64,000 nucleotides of DNA from an uncultured Gemmatimonadales bacterium (GTDB lineage Bacteria; Gemmatimonadota; Gemmatimonadetes; Longimicrobiales; Gaopeijiaceae). The stretch spans positions 54,263 through 118,262 of the forward strand of contig CALFPJ010000095.1 in assembly GCA_937919655.1 (NCBI GenBank), given 5' to 3'. The position numbers and the translations under genes are program-made. How positions within the stretch are numbered: the first letter of the stretch is position 1; the number at the start of each line of letters is the position of its first letter. Of the stretch, positions 7,756 to 15,672 are shown one piece after another. The notes below the pieces were generated by a model. The model was not told where the DNA came from and searched no databases. It worked only from the letters and a program-made list of their open reading frames with translations.

Positions 7756-8915
7756 GGCACTGCCTGCTGCGCAATGACCATGCGATCGGGGCGCATAATG
7801 ATGGCTCCCCCGGCTCTGCCGAGGGCGTGGGAGACCTGAGTGCTGTGCAGGCCGCGGATCCGATCGACGTCTCGATCGTCGAATCGGACTAGGCCACGAG
7901 CGCACTCGGCCCCAGACCGATCGAGCACCGCCACGAGGTCACCCTTCCGAAAGCGGCCCACCACCTCGATGACCCCGGAAGGCAATAGGCTCGCCCGTCT
8001 GCGGAGCGCTGCCACCGCGCCATCGTCGACCACCACCGATCCTCGAGGCTTGTGTACGGACATCCAGTGGCGCCGAGCGCCGAGCGGACTCTTTTCCGCA
8101 GCGATGTACGTACCGACAGCGTCTCCACGGAGAATGGCGGTCAGGGCTTCTGGGTCGCCGCCAGAAGCGATGACGGTTGGAATGCCATAGATGCTGGCCT
8201 TCTCTGCAGCTTCGAGCTTGGTAGCCATCCCGCCGCGCGAGAGGGTGGACGTCTTCTTGAAGCAGAAATCGCGAAGTACTGACGCGCTGGCCGCGAACGG
8301 GATCGGCGTGGCGCTTCCGCCGGCCGCAGGTTTCGTCGAATACACGCCGTCTACATCGGTAAGCAGCACCAGCAGGTCTGCGTCCACTAAAGCCGCTGTA
8401 ATTGCGGCCAAATTGTCGTTGTCGCCCACCATGATCTCCTCGACGCTCACGGTGTCGTTTTCGTTCACGATGGGGACGATCCCCCCCTCCAGGAGAGCGG
8501 ACAGCGCGCCTCGCGCGGAGATATAGCGAGATCGATCGGTGAGACAATCGCCAGTCAATAGCACCTGCCCGACATGGCGGCCCTGGGCCTCGAAGACGTC
8601 CGACCACATACGCATGAGCCGACTCTGCCCCACTGCCGCGGCGGCCTGACGGTCTTGGAGGCGGTCCGGGGGCGCGGTGTGGCCGAGGATGCGAAAGCCA
8701 GCGGCTACCGCACCACTTGAGACGATCACGATCTCGACGTCATCGGCAGCCACAACCGCTGCTGCGACCTCGGTCAGCTTGGACGCACTAAGGCTATCCG
8801 TGTCCTCGGTAAGCGTTCTGCTTCCGAGTTTGATCACAATTCGTCGCTTAGCCCGACCTTTTTTGGTCGAGGGTGATCCGGAGGAGACCGCCTGCGTCAG
8901 TCTAAGATCATGCAT
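7752..8915 (-). CDS. proB: Glutamate 5-kinase with C-terminal PUA domain
   Basis: First step of proline synthesis: ATP-dependent phosphorylation of glutamate. The 387-residue protein has an amino-acid kinase domain (RRIVIKLGSRTL near 25; IVIVSSGAVAAGF; VNENDTVSVEE; DADLLVLLTDVDGVY; FKKTSTLSRGGMATK) and a C-terminal PUA domain (about 295-375; RGSVVVDDGAVAALRR). The start is uncertain: the ATG at 8915 and one at 8936 are both in frame and neither has a ribosome site, so the mRNA may be leaderless. A much longer open frame continues upstream but only as antisense of the aminotransferase. It overlaps proA by 4 bp. Confidence 0.93.
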   Translation of the reverse strand: MHDLRLTQAVSSGSPSTKKGRAKRRIVIKLGSRTLTEDTDSLSASKLTEVAAAVVAADDVEIVIVSSGAVAAGFRILGHTAPPDRLQDRQAAAAVGQSRLMRMWSDVFEAQGRHVGQVLLTGDCLTDRSRYISARGALSALLEGGIVPIVNENDTVSVEEIMVGDNDNLAAITAALVDADLLVLLTDVDGVYSTKPAAGGSATPIPFAASASVLRDFCFKKTSTLSRGGMATKLEAAEKASIYGIPTVIASGGDPEALTAILRGDAVGTYIAAEKSPLGARRHWMSVHKPRGSVVVDDGAVAALRRRASLLPSGVIEVVGRFRKGDLVAVLDRSGAECARGLVRFDDRDVDRIRGLHSTQVSHALGRAGGAIIMRPDRMVIAQQAVP

Positions 8916-8937
8916 GTATATAACATAATTATGCATG
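8909..8937. promoter_or_regulatory. A+T-rich palindromic region at the proB start, ARG-box-like
   Basis: In otherwise GC-rich DNA, this 29-bp stretch holds CATAATTATG (8924-8933), a self-complementary core, inside ATGCATAATTATGTTAT on the minus strand. That resembles the ArgR box consensus TGAATAATTATTCA in its central part. CATGCATG at 8909-8916 is also palindromic. It overlaps the proB start and probably the promoter, so it may be an operator for proline or arginine control. Which regulator binds is inference. Confidence 0.35.
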
Positions 8938-9007
8938 ACGGCTAACGGAAGATCTCGCCGAAGGCTCGCGAATCTTTCTCGGAAAACCCGCGAAGATTCC
9001 TTGGATG

Positions 9008-10246
9008 TTACCGCGTGAGCGCCGCCTGAATGCCGATTCCTAGGACGTCCACCAACCGCGGCACTGCGGCTAATGGGGTGGCACACAGGGCGACCCGCAC
9101 AGCGCCGTTTAGGGGCACCACGTAGACGCCGTGCTCGCGCATGACCGCCGCCGTATGCTGGGCGTCCGGTGTGAACGCAGACACGAAGAAGCCGCCCTCG
9201 TAGCGAGGAACCCGAATGACATCCGGGAGGTCCGCGTTGAAGGCCTCTACGCGACGCTGGAGCATAGTCCTCAGTGCTGTCCTCTCCGTCCTCGCCGCGG
9301 CCTGCAGGTCCGGCTCCGTGAGCAGCTTCGTGATCGCCAGTTGACCCAGGTGATTGCAGTTCGACCACGTGGCTCGGCAGGAGTAGCCCAAGGCATTGCC
9401 GAGTCGCCCGCGCTCGGCCGCATCGGGGTGCAGCGCGATCAACGCACCAATACGGGCTCCGTACTGAGCGAACGACTTCGACGCGGTCCAGGCCACAAGC
9501 ACGGTGGCGTGCGCCAACAGCCCAGGAACAGCATCTAGCCATTCCCCGCCATTCGCGGTCGCGAAACGGAAGTACGCAGCGTCAAGCAGCACTGCCACCG
9601 GCGCCCGCACGGCCACCTCAGCCACAGCGTTCGTGACCGCGGCCCACTCTGTCGCATCCAGGGAATACCCCGTTGGATTGTGGCAGGGGAAGTTGAGAAT
9701 CAGGAGCGCCCGACCCTGAGACGCGACGTGTGCCTCCAACCCCGCGCGCAGCGCAGGCACGTCCAAGCGGCCATGCTCGTCGAACATGTTGAACGCATCC
9801 ACACCCCGACCCGCGTGCGCGGCGATGACGCCGTAGGGCCCCCAGTAATAGTTGGTCGTCAAGGCGCTGTGTCCGGGCTCCAAAAAGTTCACCATCGCTT
9901 GATAGACGCCCCCCGTGCCGCCTGGCGTGGCTACCCCGATCGCTCGCGCGGCGAGATCGCTACCCCCGAAGAGGTCCTCGATGACGGCGTTCACGAACGC
10001 AGGCACACCGGAGATCGGCGCATAGCCGGCGCCCACCTCTGCGGGAACCGCGCTCAGCGCGTCGGCCACGCAGGCCATCGTGGCGAGCTGGCCGTTCTCG
10101 TGGGTCAACGCTCCGAGCGTAGCGTTGAGGATCGACTCGCCCTCGGCGGCCCGGCGTGAGGCCTCCGCGTTGAGCGTGAAGATCGGGTCGTCCCCCTGCC
10201 GCTGCCCTGCGACTGGGGTCAGGGCGCTTCGTGTTGATGTATTCAT
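9008..10246 (-). CDS. PLP-dependent aminotransferase, class I (aspartate/aromatic type)
   Basis: A 412-residue fold-type I aminotransferase. The PLP lysine is K257 in WTASKSFAQYGARIGAL. N190 in NFPCHNPTGY, D222 and Y225 (LLDAAYF) are the expected cofactor contacts, and NYYWGPYGVI (132-141) and the R-containing YEGGFF region fit the aspartate/tyrosine aminotransferase branch. Substrate preference (aspartate, aromatic or other amino acid) cannot be set from sequence. Its start overlaps the stop of the upstream metallo-beta-lactamase-fold gene by 4 bp, so the two are translationally coupled. proB begins about 70-90 bp downstream behind its own palindromic control region. Confidence 0.85.
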   Translation of the reverse strand: MNTSTRSALTPVAGQRQGDDPIFTLNAEASRRAAEGESILNATLGALTHENGQLATMACVADALSAVPAEVGAGYAPISGVPAFVNAVIEDLFGGSDLAARAIGVATPGGTGGVYQAMVNFLEPGHSALTTNYYWGPYGVIAAHAGRGVDAFNMFDEHGRLDVPALRAGLEAHVASQGRALLILNFPCHNPTGYSLDATEWAAVTNAVAEVAVRAPVAVLLDAAYFRFATANGGEWLDAVPGLLAHATVLVAWTASKSFAQYGARIGALIALHPDAAERGRLGNALGYSCRATWSNCNHLGQLAITKLLTEPDLQAAARTERTALRTMLQRRVEAFNADLPDVIRVPRYEGGFFVSAFTPDAQHTAAVMREHGVYVVPLNGAVRVALCATPLAAVPRLVDVLGIGIQAALTR

Positions 10247-11235
10247 CGATTCGCTCCGGATAGCGTTCCGTCCAACTCCGCGTAGACCTGTTGGATCGCC
10301 CGCGGCGCCTGGCTCGAGTATAGCGACCAGCCTGTTAGGTCTCCGAAGTCCGCCTGCGCCTGCGCATCCTCAAGGCTTGCACCTGCGTCGAATTGGGCCT
10401 TCGAGACCTCGATCACGCGAGCCACCGCTCCGCGGTAGGTCTCCAACTCCTCTTCCAAAATCTCCGGAGAGTCGACGAATCCGTGTCCCGGGACGTACGT
10501 CGTGATGTCCATTTCCTGCGCCCGCTCGATCATCGCGACCCACTCCGTCGGGTACGCCGAACGCATGGCAGGGAAGACCCTGTGCAGGTAGGCCTCGCTC
10601 ATGAAGAGGACTTTCTCGTCCGGCAAATACACGACCAGATCGCCGCCAGTATGGGCGCGGCCCAAGAAGAGTATCTCAATGCGCGTACCCCCGAGGTCGA
10701 TCGCTTCGCGGTCGCTCACCAAATGGGTTGGCACCCTAACTGCGGGCGCTCCCTCGGCCCGGTTAGGGCTGTCGGCGCTAGCTGACAGGACCGCCGCGGA
10801 TGTCGGATGAGCGATGAATTCAGCATCGATTGGGAAGGCAGAGTTGCCAGCCGTGTGGTCGCCGTGGTCGGAGCAGACGACAACGTGCGTGATAGGCTGA
10901 TCCGTAATCTCGGCGATATGCTCGACCATCCGCTGTGTTTCTTCCACGCTGCCCTGGCCGTCCGCGACGAGGACACCCGCGTCCGTCACGACGAACATAC
11001 TCACCGTGGTGAAGCGTTCTTCCCCCGCAGATCTGAGCTGCTCGTACGCGTAGATGTTCGGAGCGAGTTCCTTCACACGCGGGAAATCTGCGTCGGTATA
11101 ACCACGCGCGGAGGGGTCCGCTGTGCGGACGACCTCGGCGGCTGTCGTTTGGCTCTCCGTATCCGCTCCGGTATCATCGACGCCCGCGCAGGCGGCTACC
11201 GCCAGGATTAGCCCGGCACGCCACATTGCTCTCAT
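10243..11235 (-). CDS. Metallo-beta-lactamase-fold lipoprotein
   Basis: A 330-residue predicted lipoprotein (lipobox VAAC, Cys about residue 16) with an MBL-fold hydrolase domain. The usual HxHxDH metal motif reads SDHGDHTAGN, so the first histidine is Ser, while the second histidine and the DH are kept. Downstream metal ligands are present in RAHTGGDLVVYLPDEKVLF and YVPGHGF. One zinc site may therefore be impaired. I chose the ATG at 11235: it overlaps the upstream DUF1028 stop as ATGA and follows GGAG; a longer in-frame start lies inside that gene. It is the middle member of a coupled DUF1028-MBL-aminotransferase operon. Substrate unknown. Confidence 0.8.
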   Translation of the reverse strand: MRAMWRAGLILAVAACAGVDDTGADTESQTTAAEVVRTADPSARGYTDADFPRVKELAPNIYAYEQLRSAGEERFTTVSMFVVTDAGVLVADGQGSVEETQRMVEHIAEITDQPITHVVVCSDHGDHTAGNSAFPIDAEFIAHPTSAAVLSASADSPNRAEGAPAVRVPTHLVSDREAIDLGGTRIEILFLGRAHTGGDLVVYLPDEKVLFMSEAYLHRVFPAMRSAYPTEWVAMIERAQEMDITTYVPGHGFVDSPEILEEELETYRGAVARVIEVSKAQFDAGASLEDAQAQADFGDLTGWSLYSSQAPRAIQQVYAELDGTLSGANR

Positions 11236-12083
11236 TGTGGGTTCGCTCCGGAAGACCTTTTCCAAGCGTCGTAACGCATGCGCAGGGTGAGGACGGGGTT
11301 GGCGTTCTCATGGGGCTCGATATCCTCATCCGTTGCGCTGATGTACATGTGATATTCGCCGTCGTTGAAGGACTCGCCTGTGGCGTCCTCCTTCAAGGCT
11401 TCGAGGATGTAGGCCACGTGGGCAGTCTTTGCATCACAAGGCACGCCCTCCAGGACCGGCTCGTCGTCGCAGCTGCAGCGACTGTCGCCGCCTGCCCGGT
11501 CGGCGGCTTCCATGGCGGCCATGACACGGTCGGCGAGGCTCGGTCCAGCGTCGACGAAGGCGTCGACCGCGCTCCAGACGACGTCGTCTGAAGCGAGGAT
11601 GTTGCCCTGGATCGAGTAATAGATCTCCGACCCCGGGACCTGGCCCTGCATGTCGAGTGACGCGTCCCCGTTGGAGCGTCCGGAGAAGCCCGCGTACTGA
11701 CCCTGCAAGTCGACGATGCCAAACTGTCGCCGATCAATGTTGGGATCCTGGCGGAGCGCCTCAATGATGTCCGCAGGCGTCTGGCCAGCCTGTAGTTGTT
11801 GGTAGATGAGCATCTGGTTTTGGCGCGTATTGTCGACGCCTGCCTGAGCGGCCGCGACTCCGACGCCCGGCACCACAATGGCTTGCACGTCCATGAGTCC
11901 CTTCGCGGGGAAGCCCGCGAAGCGACCCTGCGGGACACAGGTCGCAGAGGCGATCACGACCCGTCCTGTCCGCGCGTCGACCGCGATGATCGACCACGTC
12001 GCAGATAGGGACGCGGGCAGTAACGTCAACAGCAACGCTAATGCGCAAAGGCCACGCAGAAAGATTTTGCGGTCGATTCTCAT
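11232..12083 (-). CDS. Secreted DUF1028-family protein
   Basis: A 283-residue protein with a signal peptide (about 1-28; LRGLCALALLLTLLPASLSA). The mature protein starts TWSIIAVDARTGRVVIAS, the DUF1028 signature with the Ntn-hydrolase-like fold; GVGVAAAQAGVDN and an ALRQDPNIDRRQFGIVD segment fit the family. DUF1028 proteins are thought to be hydrolases but none of their activities can be assigned here. A C-terminal extension carries four cysteines (RCSCDDEPVLEGVPCD). The ATG at 12083, with GGAG 13 bp upstream, is preferred to a longer frame that starts before the signal peptide. First gene of the coupled operon. Confidence 0.75.
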   Translation of the reverse strand: MRIDRKIFLRGLCALALLLTLLPASLSATWSIIAVDARTGRVVIASATCVPQGRFAGFPAKGLMDVQAIVVPGVGVAAAQAGVDNTRQNQMLIYQQLQAGQTPADIIEALRQDPNIDRRQFGIVDLQGQYAGFSGRSNGDASLDMQGQVPGSEIYYSIQGNILASDDVVWSAVDAFVDAGPSLADRVMAAMEAADRAGGDSRCSCDDEPVLEGVPCDAKTAHVAYILEALKEDATGESFNDGEYHMYISATDEDIEPHENANPVLTLRMRYDAWKRSSGANPQ

Positions 12084-12158
12084 GGGGGTCTGCTCCGGGA
12101 ATTTGAGTCCAATGTCGAGGCAGGATGCGCGTACCAGTCGGCGCCGCGCAACATCCGA

Positions 12159-12197
12159 CAAAAAAAGCGCGGGCGAACCCGCCTGGGTCCGCCCGCG
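12159..12197 (-). terminator. Rho-independent terminator of the ankyrin operon
   Basis: A GC-rich hairpin has arms 12168-12180 and 12185-12197 with one internal mismatch and a 4-nt loop. On the minus strand it is followed by seven T residues (12160-12166). It lies 25 bp after the stop of the minus-strand ankyrin gene. Confidence 0.85.
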
Positions 12198-12221
12198 TTG
12201 ATCGAGCCGATAGCTACCGGT

Positions 12222-14225
12222 TTAGCAGCTCTGACAGTTGTGATTGTTCTTGGCGCCGAGTCCCTCAAGGAGCGCCATGGTCTCCGGGAAGGGCTGTACG
12301 CGCTGTTGTGGTCCGTTCGCCATATCGACCGTCGTCTGGCCGCGGCGGCTCAAGAAGGAGACTTCAGCACCCTGTGAGACGAGGTACTTGATGAGATCGT
12401 TGTCACCGCGAGCGGCCGCGTGATGGACGGCAGAATACGCATCGTGATCTCGCTGATTCACGTCGGCGCCCAGCTCTTCCACGAGATACTTCACCGCGGG
12501 TAGCCATCCGTCCAGTGTATGGCGGTGTGAATTCCCCGCACGCGACCCACCGTAACCGACGCCAGTCGCTGCATGGATCGGGAAGACCGCGGGTCCTCCG
12601 TTCGGCACCGGCTCCAATCCTGACGGGTCTGCTGCGGCATCGCCGGGGGTTCCTCGTCGGCGACCCGGCGTCTTCTTGGTCGGGATGTTGGGGTCCGCGC
12701 CATAGGAAACGAGGAGTTGCATGGCGGGGATGTCTAGAGCGTAGGCGGCCCTCCAGAATGGAGTTGCTCCGTCGAACGTCACGCCAAGAAGGTCAAAGTT
12801 GAACGACGCGTACCAAATGTGCCTCTCGGTTCGGTGGTTTACGTCGGCGCCGGCCTTGAGAAGGGTTTCCATCATGTCGAGATAGGAAGCCTCCTGCTGC
12901 TTAAACGCCGTCGGCTGCGGGAAGAACGACTTGGGCGCCCAGCGATTGTTAAGCGTCGCAAACAGAGGCGCCGCGCCGTCTTCGCTGGCGAGGTTCGGGT
13001 CAGCACCCATCTCGATCAACTTCATCGCAAGGTCATAATTGCCGTTGATCGTCGCCATGAGCAACGGCGTCGTGCCGTCACCAGCGGTGGGCTGGTTCAG
13101 ATCTGCGCCGGCCGCGAGCAGGAGCATGGCCGCTTCAACATGGCCGTCGCGTGAGGCGTAGTGAAGCGGAGCGAGTCCGCCCTCTACACCCACGAGGTCC
13201 GTATAGGAGAGAGGGCGCGCACCGTCGGCGTCGGGCTCACTAACCCCAGTTGTGCCGCCAGTGCTAGATGTTGCGCCACCCGGCAGGCCCTGTTGGGCTT
13301 GGCTGTTGGGATCAGCAGGCGGTGGGGGCGCGTCAGGATCCGGATCCTGGGCCGTTTGATCGCGGTTCTGGAGTGTGGCTTCGGAGCGGTCGGCCACAGT
13401 CTGGAGGTCGATCGCCACCGTAGCATTGGTCTCTCGCGCACCCTGCCGAACTTGAGCGCGCTGTGCCTGCGCGCGGCCTGCCGCGCCGTCCTGGCTCTGG
13501 AGCTGAGCGGCCGACTGGTCGGCGACGGTCTCCGTGGGGGGCTCGCCGTTCTGAGGGGCAGCGGCGTCCTTCTCTGCCTCACGTGTCGCGACTACGAGAC
13601 GCTGCCGTCGCTGGCGATCGGGTCCGTCAGCGGAGGCGGCCGCGACGTAGTCAATCGCCTTCGTGAAGGCACCGATATCGGCCCCGGCATCGATCAGGGC
13701 CTGCATGGCGTCGAGTCTGTTCGTCGCGGTCGCCCAGTGGAGCGCCGTCTGGTCGTGGGCCGCTTCGCGGTCGTCCACGCCGGCGCCCATCGCGATCAGC
13801 GCTGCGACTGCACGCGCACTACCGGCCCCGGCGGCTAGGTGCAGCGGGCTCGCTCCCGTGGCCGTCGTCGCACGTGGATTCGCGCCTCCTTCTAACAGCG
13901 CCGCGACCACTTCGGCGTGCGCGTTGCGGCTAGCCAGGTGCAACGGAGTGAAGTCACCGAGCCGTGTCGTGGCCTCGTTGTTCGCGCCAGCGTAGACGAG
14001 AATCGTCGCCATCGTGGCGTCCCCGTTCATAGCGGCCCAATGAAGGGCCGTCATGCCATCGCCTTGGGCCGCGTTCACATCCGAACCCTGGCGGAGCAAC
14101 GCAGTGAGCGATTCCGCATCGCCACGTTGCGCCGCATCGGCCACAGGAGATTCAGTCGAAGCAGCGGTCACAAGAAGCGTTAGCAGCAGCGCTGCAAGTC
14201 CGTTTGCATGGAGTTTGTTTTTCAT
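12222..14225 (-). CDS. Secreted ankyrin-repeat protein ending in CxxC
   Basis: A 667-residue protein with a signal peptide (about 1-24). A first ankyrin block spans about 28-190 (DGMTALHWAAMNGD, GDFTPLHLASRNAH, GASPLHLAAGAGS, DQTALHWATATNR). A Gln/Ala-rich, probably disordered linker covers about 205-335, and a second ankyrin block about 345-660 (GLAPLHYASRDGH, DAYSAVHHAAARGD). The last residues are HNCQSC, a CxxC (C664/C667) at the extreme C-terminus. That tail could bind metal, form a disulfide or be a modification or anchoring site; this is inference. It is the third gene of an operon with DUF1592-type and DUF1552 proteins, 13 bp after the latter. A scaffold or partner role for the other two is plausible. 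Confidence 0.85.
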   Translation of the reverse strand: MKNKLHANGLAALLLTLLVTAASTESPVADAAQRGDAESLTALLRQGSDVNAAQGDGMTALHWAAMNGDATMATILVYAGANNEATTRLGDFTPLHLASRNAHAEVVAALLEGGANPRATTATGASPLHLAAGAGSARAVAALIAMGAGVDDREAAHDQTALHWATATNRLDAMQALIDAGADIGAFTKAIDYVAAASADGPDRQRRQRLVVATREAEKDAAAPQNGEPPTETVADQSAAQLQSQDGAAGRAQAQRAQVRQGARETNATVAIDLQTVADRSEATLQNRDQTAQDPDPDAPPPPADPNSQAQQGLPGGATSSTGGTTGVSEPDADGARPLSYTDLVGVEGGLAPLHYASRDGHVEAAMLLLAAGADLNQPTAGDGTTPLLMATINGNYDLAMKLIEMGADPNLASEDGAAPLFATLNNRWAPKSFFPQPTAFKQQEASYLDMMETLLKAGADVNHRTERHIWYASFNFDLLGVTFDGATPFWRAAYALDIPAMQLLVSYGADPNIPTKKTPGRRRGTPGDAAADPSGLEPVPNGGPAVFPIHAATGVGYGGSRAGNSHRHTLDGWLPAVKYLVEELGADVNQRDHDAYSAVHHAAARGDNDLIKYLVSQGAEVSFLSRRGQTTVDMANGPQQRVQPFPETMALLEGLGAKNNHNCQSC

Positions 14226-14238
14226 TAGTAGTGTCCCG

Positions 14239-15624
14239 TCAGACGGAAAACGAGAATTCGCCGGTGCTGTTTCCGAAGCATTCCATATCGTCCAAGCCGA
14301 GGCCGTGAAGCGCGCTGAGCATGACGTTAGCCATGGGGGTGCCGTCCGGTGCCTTCACGTGCAGGCCTCCGCGCGGGAGATGGCCGTTCGCGCCACCCGC
14401 CAAGATGAGCGGGCACCGCTTGTGGTTGTGCAGGTTTGAGTCGCCCATCGGCGAGCCGTACATGATCATCGTCTGATCGAGTAGGCTCGAATCGCCCTCC
14501 ATGGTCTCCTGCAACTTCTCCATGAAGTAGGGGAGCATGCCGACGTGATACTTGTTGATCTCCGCGAACTCAGTGACCCGGGCCGGTTGCCCACCGTGAT
14601 GTGAGGCGTTGTGGAAGCCGGAATCGATGCCGCTGTCGGGGTAGACTCGGCCTGATCCGTCGCGGCCCATCTTGAGCGTGAATACGCGCGTCATGTCAGA
14701 TGCGAATGCAAGCACCTGGATGTCGAACATCAGCTTCACGTGCTCGCCGTAGTTGTCCGGGACGCCAGCAGGTGCGCCGGCCAGTTGACGCTGCTCGCCG
14801 GTACGGTTCCTCGCCTCAATCCGTTGGATTCGGCCCTCGATCTCCCGGATGTTATCTAGGTAACGCTCCATGCGCTGCCTGTCCGTGGCTCCGAGGCCTC
14901 GTTTCAGCGACGCCACTTCACCGGCGATCCAGTCGAGGATGCTCTGGTCGGTCCGGCGACGTGCGGCGCGCTCTTCTTCCGTGACTCCGGCCCCGAAAAG
15001 CTGGTCGAAGGCGACCCGCGGATCCCGGATCATGGGGAGAGGTTCGTCCTCGGCCTTCCAACTGATGGTGTCCGTATAGACGCAGGCGTATCCATACGCG
15101 CACCCGCCCGCCTGGTCCACGTTCTCTATGCAGAGCTGCATCGACGGGATCGGGGTTGCATCGCCCACCTTCTCTGCGTAGAGCTGATCGATCGAGACGC
15201 CAGCGCGTACATCTGACCCCTCCGTCTGAAACGGATGTTGCTGAGTCAGGAATACCGCGCTGGACCGAAAATGGTCACCCCCGATCTCTTTAGCGGTCCT
15301 GGCCTCAGCGCCCTCCACGTCCGTATTCGAGACGATCGTCAGGTAGTCGCGGAACTGCTCCATGGGAGCCAGGCTACCACCGCTGAGGTCGAAGTTCCGA
15401 CCCACATCAGCAGGGTTCCAGAGATTCTGCGAAGCGCCCCACTCGTTACTACCTGCCGCGCCGTGCACCATCTCGATGCCGACGAAACGGGTTCGGTCGG
15501 TAGCAGCATTGGCCAGAAGGCCCCGTGGGGGCACCATCGCGTCGAGGAAGGGGAGGGCGACTGTCGCCCCCATGCCACGCAGGAAGGTGCGACGCTCGAT
15601 GTGCTTGTTGGTCAGGAAGGTCAT
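14239..15624 (-). CDS. DUF1552 family protein, probably exported by Tat
   Basis: A 461-residue protein with a Tat-like N-terminus (ERRTFLRGMGATVALPFLDAM, residues 11-31). It then shows the DUF1552 pattern: FVGIEMVHGAAGSNEWG, DHFRSSAVFLTQ, a central helical region rich in Arg/Glu, and GFHNASHHGG and MIMYGSPMGDSNLHNH towards the C-terminus. DUF1552 proteins have no established activity and nearly always neighbour DUF1592/DUF1588-type cytochrome-like genes, as here; the fold is probably related to DUF1501/sulfatase-like proteins. It lies 48 bp after the DUF1592 gene and 13 bp before the ankyrin gene. Confidence 0.88.
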   Translation of the reverse strand: MTFLTNKHIERRTFLRGMGATVALPFLDAMVPPRGLLANAATDRTRFVGIEMVHGAAGSNEWGASQNLWNPADVGRNFDLSGGSLAPMEQFRDYLTIVSNTDVEGAEARTAKEIGGDHFRSSAVFLTQQHPFQTEGSDVRAGVSIDQLYAEKVGDATPIPSMQLCIENVDQAGGCAYGYACVYTDTISWKAEDEPLPMIRDPRVAFDQLFGAGVTEEERAARRRTDQSILDWIAGEVASLKRGLGATDRQRMERYLDNIREIEGRIQRIEARNRTGEQRQLAGAPAGVPDNYGEHVKLMFDIQVLAFASDMTRVFTLKMGRDGSGRVYPDSGIDSGFHNASHHGGQPARVTEFAEINKYHVGMLPYFMEKLQETMEGDSSLLDQTMIMYGSPMGDSNLHNHKRCPLILAGGANGHLPRGGLHVKAPDGTPMANVMLSALHGLGLDDMECFGNSTGEFSFSV

Positions 15625-15672
15625 CTCCAGAGTCTCCAGGCTCTTATGTTCTTGCGTGCTGCTGATAGGGTC

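Noticed and set aside
8916..9542. In-frame upstream extension of proB
   Set aside because: The extra sequence is antisense of the aminotransferase and rich in Arg/Gly; normal ProB length is reached from 8915.
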